Positions 1 to 4,038 of a stretch of DNA of 5,162 nucleotides are shown here, in pieces. The position numbers and the translations under genes were made by a program. Within the stretch, counting starts at the first letter, position 1. Each line of letters starts with the position of its first letter. The notes beneath the pieces were generated by a model that searched no databases, had not been told where the DNA came from, and saw only the letters and a list, made by a program, of their open reading frames with translations. Source of the DNA: Victivallales bacterium (GTDB lineage: Bacteria; Verrucomicrobiota; Lentisphaeria; Oligosphaerales; Oligosphaeraceae); NCBI GenBank assembly GCA_900771165.1, contig CAAGMX010000427.1:1-5162 (forward strand). The letters are read 5' to 3'.

Positions 1-101
1 ATATATTTCATTTTACAATGTTTATTTCCAGATATTTATGATTAAATCAGCAGACACTATATAGAATTGTAAAAAATCCACAAAAGTAATCAGAAAAACC
101 G
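1..101 (+). promoter_or_regulatory. AT-rich leader with possible promoter for the ATPase remnant
   Basis: This stretch is about 23% GC by eye, sharply lower than the GC-rich remainder, and ends at the start codon of the ATPase remnant. It contains a -35-like TTTACA (12-17) and -10-like elements TATGAT (37-42, spacer 19) and TATATA (58-63, with a weak TTTATG 17 bp upstream). No Shine-Dalgarno sequence precedes the ATG. The AT-richness is seen directly; a promoter role is inferred, and neither pairing of boxes is ideal. Low GC just upstream of an accessory gene is common for horizontally acquired defence or toxin genes. Confidence 0.35.
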
Positions 102-299
102 ATGATTATCTCTTTTTCATTGCAGAACTATCGTTCTTTTCAGGGGCGTCAGGTGCTGAATCTTCACAGCGAACAAGGGGATGAGCTTCCGCAGAACCTG
201 GCGGCCCCGGACCGGGAGAAGAAGATTTCCGTTGTAAGGACGGCGGCCACTGCGGATGGCAGAGAACAGGCCGCACTTGCGCTGTCCCATTGCGGATGA
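102..299 (+). pseudogene. 5' remnant of an AAA15-type ATP-binding protein (defence-type ATPase)
   Basis: The reading frame is only 65 codons. Residues 1-49 look like the start of AAA15/RloA-type ABC-like ATPases: a first beta strand MIISFSLQNYRSF, then GRQVLNLHSEQGDELPQNL, and then VVRTAA (residues 44-49). In intact relatives that segment runs directly into the Walker A loop (AAIYGANASGKSN type). Here similarity stops at VVRTAA, near base 248, the Walker A motif is absent, and a stop follows 16 codons later. Intact relatives are several hundred residues long and often occur with a partner nuclease-like protein in anti-phage or abortive-infection loci. This copy cannot bind ATP, so it is a truncated relic. 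The family call rests on recognised N-terminal motifs only. The short frame could be translated but no function is expected. Confidence 0.7.
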
Positions 300-353
300 G
301 AACCATGCCGCATCGCTTTGCTTCTCGTCTATTCCCGCCACCGCCCGGACGGA
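249..353. other. Unassigned junction between two truncated genes
   Basis: About 105 bases lie between the point where ATPase similarity ends on the + strand and where HipA similarity ends on the - strand. I recognise no protein motif here in any frame. The octamer TGCGGATG occurs twice (251-258 and 292-299), which is too little to call a repeat. It may be the scar of the event or events that removed both 3' parts, or a fragment of a third gene. The boundaries are approximate because they are set by loss of recognisable similarity. Confidence 0.4.
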
Positions 354-396
354 AGACAGGGACGCAGTCATGCAAATAGACATCCAGATATTCCAT
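354..396 (-). pseudogene. hipA: 5' remnant of hipA (HipA-type kinase toxin), truncated
   Basis: The ATG at 396-394 lies 3 nt after the hipB stop, the tight spacing typical of hipB-hipA operons. The first 14 residues, MEYLDVYLHDCVPV, match the start of the HipA N-terminal domain, where a pattern of the kind LDVYLH..PVG.L is usual. After that the frame becomes glycine- and arginine-rich and no longer looks like HipA. It then runs on antisense to the ATPase remnant and stops at 106-108, giving a 96-codon chimeric frame. Intact HipA proteins are about 400 residues with a kinase fold in the C-terminal two thirds; none of that fold is present. The toxin is therefore absent. The identification rests on a short motif plus its position behind hipB, so confidence is moderate. 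Confidence 0.65.
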
Positions 397-399
397 TCG

Positions 400-616
400 T
401 CACGATCCCAGCGACAGGCCAAGGCCGAGGGCATTGAGAACATTCAGGAGTTTCTGTATCTGAATGGTCTCCTTTCCATTTTTCCAGGTCAGAGATGTAG
501 CGTGTCCCCACCGAGGAAAACCCCGCCAGAGTGGCCTGGGAAATCTTCTGTTCCTTTCGGGTCTTGCGAATGAGTTCGCCAATGGCCGCCACGGTCTGCA
601 ATTTCCCTTTTGGCAT
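400..616 (-). pseudogene. hipB: hipB-like (Y4mF-type) XRE-family antitoxin, single-base frameshift
   Basis: From ATG 616-614 the frame reads MPKGKLQTVAAIGELIRKTR and continues through an XRE/lambda-repressor helix-turn-helix to GTRYISDLE (residues 37-45). It then leaves frame. Removing one T from the run T479-T483 (A5 in the gene) restores NGKETIQIQKLLNVLNALGL and a final SLGS followed by TGA at 402-400. The repaired protein is 71 residues, a normal size for the family. The pattern IGELIRKTRK...VGTRYISDLENGKE...LLNVLNALGL is that of Y4mF/HipB antitoxins, which bind HipA and repress their own operon as dimers. Both ends survive, so the lesion is one inserted base: either a real inactivating mutation or a homopolymer read error. 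The hipA remnant follows directly and the palindromic operators lie just upstream. No Shine-Dalgarno sequence is visible. Confidence 0.85.
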
Positions 617-622
617 CTTTCT

Positions 623-628
623 ATTATC
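623..628 (-). promoter_or_regulatory. -10-like box for hipB, suggesting a leaderless transcript
   Basis: GATAAT on the - strand (one mismatch to TATAAT) ends only 6 bases before the hipB ATG. A start site at normal distance would fall at or next to the A of the start codon, giving a leaderless mRNA, which agrees with the missing Shine-Dalgarno sequence. The -35 position (about 646-652) is covered by operator copy 1 and is only weakly consensus (TTCCCG or GTTCCC), as expected for a promoter shut off by a repressor bound there. The box is seen; its use is inferred. Confidence 0.4.
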
Positions 629-636
629 TGAATTCT

Positions 637-652
637 GTTCCCGTTCGGGAAC
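637..652. promoter_or_regulatory. Operator copy 1, near-perfect palindrome
   Basis: GTTCCCGTTCGGGAAC has 7-bp inverted arms (GTTCCCG / CGGGAAC) around a TT centre. It lies 20 bp upstream of the hipB start and overlaps the probable -35 and spacer region. A dimeric helix-turn-helix protein binds such symmetric sites, and HipB-family antitoxins are known autorepressors with palindromic operators. Assignment to this HipB is inferred from position and symmetry. Confidence 0.75.
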
Positions 653-688
653 AAGGTAAGGCAGAAATCCCCGAATATCCACGAAAGC

Positions 689-704
689 GTTCCCGTTCGG
701 GAAT
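689..704. promoter_or_regulatory. Operator copy 2, same palindrome 52 bp away
   Basis: GTTCCCGTTCGGGAAT repeats 15 of the 16 bases of copy 1, in the same orientation and with the same TT centre. The only change is the last base. Centre-to-centre distance is 52 bp, about five helical turns, so dimers on both copies would face the same side of the DNA. That geometry suits cooperative binding or a short loop. The copy lies 185 bp upstream of the flavin-reductase start, and a TATAAG box at 717-722 follows it, so a + strand promoter could also be under its control, though a good -35 is missing. Confidence 0.7.
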
Positions 705-875
705 GAAAACTGGCCGTATAAGAGATCCGGACCATCCGGGAACCATATGGTGGGGAGGCGGTATAGTGAGACCTTCTCGGGAAGCTGGAAAGCCTCGCTC
801 TCCTGCTGTCGCTGTCTTTCCCTCAACTGTTCCCTTCCCCTCAAGGAAAAGCCGGGGGGGGGACACCCTGCCGTC

Positions 876-881
876 AAGGAG
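876..881 (+). promoter_or_regulatory. Shine-Dalgarno site for the flavin-reductase gene
   Basis: AAGGAG lies 7 bases before the ATG at 889. It fixes the start there and not at upstream in-frame codons, whose translation (from 610 on) shows no protein-like character and runs antisense through hipB's upstream region. A G9 run (854-862) sits just upstream of the site. Confidence 0.85.
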
Positions 882-888
882 TTTTGCC

Positions 889-1449
889 ATGAAGAAGAAT
901 TTTGGAGTGAAGAACTGGATGTTCCCCATGCCTGTGCTGATGATCGGCACTTATGATGAGGAGGGAATGCCGAATATGATGAATGCCGCCTGGGGCGGTA
1001 TCACCCTGGAGGACCAGATCACCATCTGCATTGACACCTCCCACAAGACCTGGGCAAACATCGCCGCCCAGAAGGCCTTTACCGTCGCCTTCGGCACCGC
1101 CGAAATGGTGGCCTCCTGTGACTATCTCGGCATTGTCAGCGGCAACGCCGTGGCGGACAAGGTGGCGAAAAGCGGTTTTACGGCCGTCAGAAGCGAGTTT
1201 GTCCCTGCGCCGGTGATGGCGGAACTTCCCCTGGTGCTGGAATGCGAACTGGTTTCCATGAACGAGGAAAACTGCAATGTGGTGGGCCGCATTGTCAACT
1301 GCGCGGTTGAGGAATCCGCGCTGACGGATGGCAAACCCGATGCCGCCAAGATGAAGCCAGTATGTTTCGATCCTTGCCAGCACGTCTATCGCCTGATGGG
1401 GGACGCCGTGGCCAAGGCGTTCTCCTGCGGGAAAGCCCTGAAGGAATAA
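889..1449 (+). CDS. Flavin reductase family protein (flavoredoxin-like, FMN-binding split barrel)
   Basis: The protein has 186 residues, a normal length for the family. The opening MKKNFGVKNWMFPMPVLMIG, then PNMMNAAWGGI (28-38), HKTWANI (52-58), AFTVAF (63-68), DYLGIVSG (78-85), LPLVLECE (113-120) and VVGRIV (131-136) form the standard series of split-barrel flavin reductases of the flavoredoxin type. The N-terminal block and the HKT..NI segment shape the FMN site. Such proteins are cytoplasmic, bind FMN, and pass electrons from NAD(P)H or a redox partner; the physiological acceptor varies and cannot be read here. There is no signal peptide or membrane segment. The start is set by AAGGAG 7 bases upstream. 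The gene stands alone on its strand: decayed hipBA lies upstream in the opposite direction and a convergent glycosidase lies downstream. A link to the glycan genes is not evident. Confidence 0.92.
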   Translation: MKKNFGVKNWMFPMPVLMIGTYDEEGMPNMMNAAWGGITLEDQITICIDTSHKTWANIAAQKAFTVAFGTAEMVASCDYLGIVSGNAVADKVAKSGFTAVRSEFVPAPVMAELPLVLECELVSMNEENCNVVGRIVNCAVEESALTDGKPDAAKMKPVCFDPCQHVYRLMGDAVAKAFSCGKALKE

Positions 1450-1478
1450 GATTGAAGGCGCAGCCTTTGCCCCCGCCC

Positions 1479-1498
1479 CCGGGAGGTTGTCCTCCCGG
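1479..1498. terminator. Hairpin between convergent genes, possible bidirectional terminator
   Basis: CCGGGAGG-TTGT-CCTCCCGG is a perfect 8-bp GC-rich stem with a 4-base loop, 30 bases after the flavin-reductase stop. A smaller hairpin AAGGC-GCA-GCCTT (1455-1467) precedes it. No T-run follows on either strand, so it is not a textbook intrinsic terminator. A GC-rich stem at the meeting point of two converging genes can still stop or stabilise both transcripts. The stem is seen; the role is inferred. Confidence 0.55.
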
Positions 1499-1507
1499 AT
1501 AGATAGA

Positions 1508-1524
1508 GGGGGGGGGAGGGGGGG
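1508..1524 (+). repeat. G9-A-G7 tract with G-quadruplex potential
   Basis: Seventeen bases, all G except one A at 1517, follow the hairpin and end one base before the stop codon of the convergent GH78 gene. It can be divided into four GGG tracts with loops of 1, 3 and 1, the minimal pattern for a G-quadruplex on the + strand or in the flavin-reductase 3' UTR. Such a run is also prone to length change by slippage and to sequencing error. Function is unknown. Confidence 0.5.
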
Positions 1525-1525
1525 A

Positions 1526-3925
1526 TTACAGCGTGAAGGTGTGGTGGCCAGGGGCGTAGCGTTTGTCCTGGCAAAGGGCGGTCAGCCCCAGGGGGACCTC
1601 CATCTTCACCTGGATCCCTTCCGGGGTGCGCAGGCAATCCAGGGCAATTTCCCCGGCGGGGGTGGGGATCCGTCCGGAGGCAAAGTCCAGGTCGAAGAGG
1701 CGGGGTTCGACGGCAAATTCCTGGTAGCCAGGGGAGAGGGGGCGGACGCCCAGAATCACGTTTTGGAAGAAGCGGATGGGGGAGGTGCCGAAGCCGTGGC
1801 ACAGACTGCCGGCCTCGAAGAAGGCGTCGCGTCCGAATTGGTGGATGGCGGCCTCATACAAGGTGGGGTAGCCGGTGTCCACGCACTTTCCCCAATAGCG
1901 CCGGATGCGGGCCAGGCCATTGGCGAGAGCCTCCTCTCCTGCCAGCATCATGGCATCGAAGACAAAGAGATGGAGATACAATTCCGGCTGCAGGAGCGTG
2001 GGGTCGGTCAGGGCGGCCAGGAAGCGGGTACGATTCTCCTCCCGGACCATGCCGGCAAGCAGGGCGAAGGCATGGGCCAGCTGGCTGGAGAGTTTCGCCG
2101 GCTTGTCCTGATGCCGCACATTGTCCTCCAGCAGCCCTGTCTGGGGGGAAACAAACTCTTCCTGGACGGCGGTGGCGGTGCGGAGAGCCCGACGTTCCAG
2201 GGTCTCGGTGTCGCAGGGGCGCCCGCAGGTCCGGCAGAGGTCACGGTATGTGCGCAATGCCGTGACGTAGAGGAAGTTGATCATGGATTCCCGGGCCGGG
2301 GAGAAACTGTAGTCGTTCAGCTCAAAGCTCCAGTCGTAGAAATTCCAGATTCCTTCGGGAACGGTGAGGATCCCCTTCTCGTCGGCCAGGGCCTCAAAGG
2401 CGTCCAGGATACGCTCCACATTGGGCAGGTAACAGGCGACGGTCTCCCGGTCTCCCGAGGCCATGAGATAATCGTGCAACATGATCACGATCAGGAGATT
2501 GGTGGGGAAGAGGACGATGTTGTCCTTGGGGGTTCCGGCGGGGGCGGGGCAGACCCCGGGCAGATAGCCGTCCTCCCGCTGCTGGGAGAAGGCCAGGGCG
2601 AAGGCTCGGCGATGGACGGGGGAGGCGCCGAAGGCGGCCAGGGAGGTTCGGTTTTCCACGATGAGATCGTTGACCCAGAAGGCCCGCTCCCGCCAGGGAC
2701 AATCCAGGAAGACATCTGTGGTGCAGGCCTGGAGGGTATCCAGGCACATATTCCAGATGCGGTCCAGCAGGGGATCGCTGCAGTGGAATTCCCCTCGCCG
2801 GATGTAGGGGTATTCGCCGCCGCAGGCCCTGGCCTGGAGAATCCGCACCGGTTCCGCGAAGTTCCGGATGGTCAGCTGTACCATTCGGAAGCCCCGCTGG
2901 GTCACCTGGGTGCCGATGAGATTCTCCCCTTCCTTCAGGAGGTAGCGGTCGGCAAAATTGTAATTGGGACTGCAGGCATACTGTGCCCGGAGCCGGTCTC
3001 CCTTCGCCCGCCAGATTTCCTCACTGTACGTCACATCCACAATCGTTCCCGCAGGGGCCGAGAGGCGGACCGAGAGGTTGCCAACCAGGGACCGGCCGAA
3101 ATCCAGAATGAAACTGACGCCGCGGCGGGAGGACGGATCCGGCGCAATTTCGCAGATCCCATCGGCTTCCAGGGAAGTCAGCAGGGACAGTCCGGAGATT
3201 CTCCCGGCGGGCAGGGGCGTGAGAATGTCGTTGTTCAGCTGGGTGGCCAGCTTCTCCTCCTCGTTCTCTGGTAATGGTGCAACCTCATGGGGTTCAAGGA
3301 TATGGATCGGGGACAGCACAAACTCCCGCATGGCCGGCACATCCCGGGGGAGCAGATGCTTGCTCCGCAGCGGACTGGTGGGGGAAACACAACGGGCAGG
3401 TTGCCAGCTGGCATCCAGCTTTCCGGTCAGCCATCCCTCCGGCTCCTGCCGGAGATCGCAGTAATCCATGTAGCCGGTCTGCAGAGAGAAGAGCGGCACA
3501 TCCCGCTTCCATTCCGGGGCGCGCTGGACCAGCCAATCCGGACCGCTGGAGACAATCCCCGGAATCTCCAGCAGCAGAGCCGCTTCCACTGGGGCGACAA
3601 TGAAGGGTTCCGTGATGGGGGAGTGGACCAGCACCCCGATCCGGTTTTCCCCCGGGTGCAGGTATTCCGTCACATCCAGGGTGTCAAAGTAATTGACCGT
3701 CCAAGTGCCCCGGACGGGGCCAGTGGAGACCTGACGTCCGTTGAGATAGAGCAGGTAGAAGCTGTCGGCGGCAATGCGGAGCAGCGCCTGTTCCGGCACC
3801 TGATCCAGCCGGAAGGAGCGGAAGGCCCGGAAATAGACATTGGGCTGTTTGTCTGCTTCAGGCAGAGTGATCCAGTCGGCGGAGAAGCGGAAGGAGTCCT
3901 TGGGACGGAAAAGGGGGGGGAGCAT
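1526..3925 (-). CDS. GH78 alpha-L-rhamnosidase-like glycoside hydrolase
   Basis: This 799-residue protein should remove terminal alpha-L-rhamnose from oligosaccharides or glycosides. Residues ~30-120 look like the N-terminal beta-sandwich (FYLLYLNGRQVSTGP, YFDTLDVTEYL, PGENRIGVLVHSP). The segment ~265-355 is a second beta domain (DFGRSLVGNLSVRLSAPAGT). From ~380 to ~725 runs the (alpha/alpha)6 barrel, and 726-799 is the small C-terminal sandwich (SPGYQEFAVEP). The catalytic block DCPWRERAFWVND (408-420) supplies Asp408, Glu413 and Asp420, spaced like the Asp/Glu/Asp set of characterised GH78 enzymes. Glu691 in PTLYEAA is the candidate base, with SLCHG (707-711) behind it. Also seen is WNFYDW (527-532). 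No signal peptide or lipobox is visible, so it is probably cytoplasmic. The ATG is followed by C8 in codons 2-5 and preceded only by a badly spaced AAAGG, so the start is less certain than the product. It lies 113 bp downstream of an esterase-like gene on the same strand. Substrate specificity is inferred from family. Confidence 0.88.
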   Translation of the reverse strand: MLPPLFRPKDSFRFSADWITLPEADKQPNVYFRAFRSFRLDQVPEQALLRIAADSFYLLYLNGRQVSTGPVRGTWTVNYFDTLDVTEYLHPGENRIGVLVHSPITEPFIVAPVEAALLLEIPGIVSSGPDWLVQRAPEWKRDVPLFSLQTGYMDYCDLRQEPEGWLTGKLDASWQPARCVSPTSPLRSKHLLPRDVPAMREFVLSPIHILEPHEVAPLPENEEEKLATQLNNDILTPLPAGRISGLSLLTSLEADGICEIAPDPSSRRGVSFILDFGRSLVGNLSVRLSAPAGTIVDVTYSEEIWRAKGDRLRAQYACSPNYNFADRYLLKEGENLIGTQVTQRGFRMVQLTIRNFAEPVRILQARACGGEYPYIRRGEFHCSDPLLDRIWNMCLDTLQACTTDVFLDCPWRERAFWVNDLIVENRTSLAAFGASPVHRRAFALAFSQQREDGYLPGVCPAPAGTPKDNIVLFPTNLLIVIMLHDYLMASGDRETVACYLPNVERILDAFEALADEKGILTVPEGIWNFYDWSFELNDYSFSPARESMINFLYVTALRTYRDLCRTCGRPCDTETLERRALRTATAVQEEFVSPQTGLLEDNVRHQDKPAKLSSQLAHAFALLAGMVREENRTRFLAALTDPTLLQPELYLHLFVFDAMMLAGEEALANGLARIRRYWGKCVDTGYPTLYEAAIHQFGRDAFFEAGSLCHGFGTSPIRFFQNVILGVRPLSPGYQEFAVEPRLFDLDFASGRIPTPAGEIALDCLRTPEGIQVKMEVPLGLTALCQDKRYAPGHHTFTL
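3913..3920. repeat. C8/G8 homopolymer in codons 2-5 of the GH78 gene
   Basis: On the gene strand the sequence after ATG is CT followed by eight C and then four T, coding Leu-Pro-Pro-Leu-Phe. A one-base change in this run would abolish the 799-codon frame at its very start. Runs this long at the 5' end of a gene are classic slippage sites in phase-variable genes, but one run in a GC-rich genome may be chance. Confidence 0.6.
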
Positions 3926-4038
3926 TGCCTTTGTGGGGGAGGGGCTTGAGGCGGTTCAGGGGAAATTCCGGATCCCCCTTGCGCCGGGCATGGGCGCAGG
4001 GAGAAATCGGGAGGAGAACAGGCGTGTTTCTGCAATTC
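3926..4038 (-). other. Gap between the esterase and GH78 genes
   Basis: The 113-bp gap contains no further gene. On the - strand it has a short stem GCGCC/GGCGC (7-base loop) and a weak stem pairing 3958-3962 with 3975-3979 (AGGGG/CCCCT), which on the transcript may extend by one wobble and one A-U pair. Neither is followed by a T-run. No convincing promoter or ribosome binding site was found, so co-transcription from the upstream gene is the simplest reading. Confidence 0.4.

Noticed and set aside
256..573. 105-codon + strand frame across the hipA/hipB remnants
   Set aside because: It is antisense to the recognisable HipB sequence and shows no family features.
637..704. Reading the repeated palindrome as a short CRISPR-like array
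   Set aside because: There are only two copies, the repeat is 16 bp with a symmetric centre, and it sits exactly at a helix-turn-helix gene promoter, so operators are a better explanation.
617..877. N-terminal extension of the hipB frame upstream of ATG 616
   Set aside because: It would place both operators inside the gene, its sequence is unlike any HipB, and the repaired protein from 616 already has the normal family length.
610..888. 93-codon in-frame N-terminal extension of the flavin reductase
   Set aside because: It crosses the hipB start region and both operators, has no protein-like features, and the strong AAGGAG plus family-typical MKKNFG start at 889 decide the start.
1..888. Possible insertion sequence, tRNA or integration site explaining the truncated genes
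   Set aside because: No transposase motif, terminal inverted repeats, target duplication or tRNA-like segment could be seen; the only inverted repeats are the operator palindromes.
1487..3274. A 595-codon open frame on the + strand, antisense to the GH78 gene
   Set aside because: Its translation is rich in Gly, Glu, Gln and Val with no recognisable domain and no ribosome binding site, and starts inside the terminator hairpin. Long antisense frames are expected opposite GC-rich genes with strong third-position bias, and the GH78 frame is clearly the coding one.
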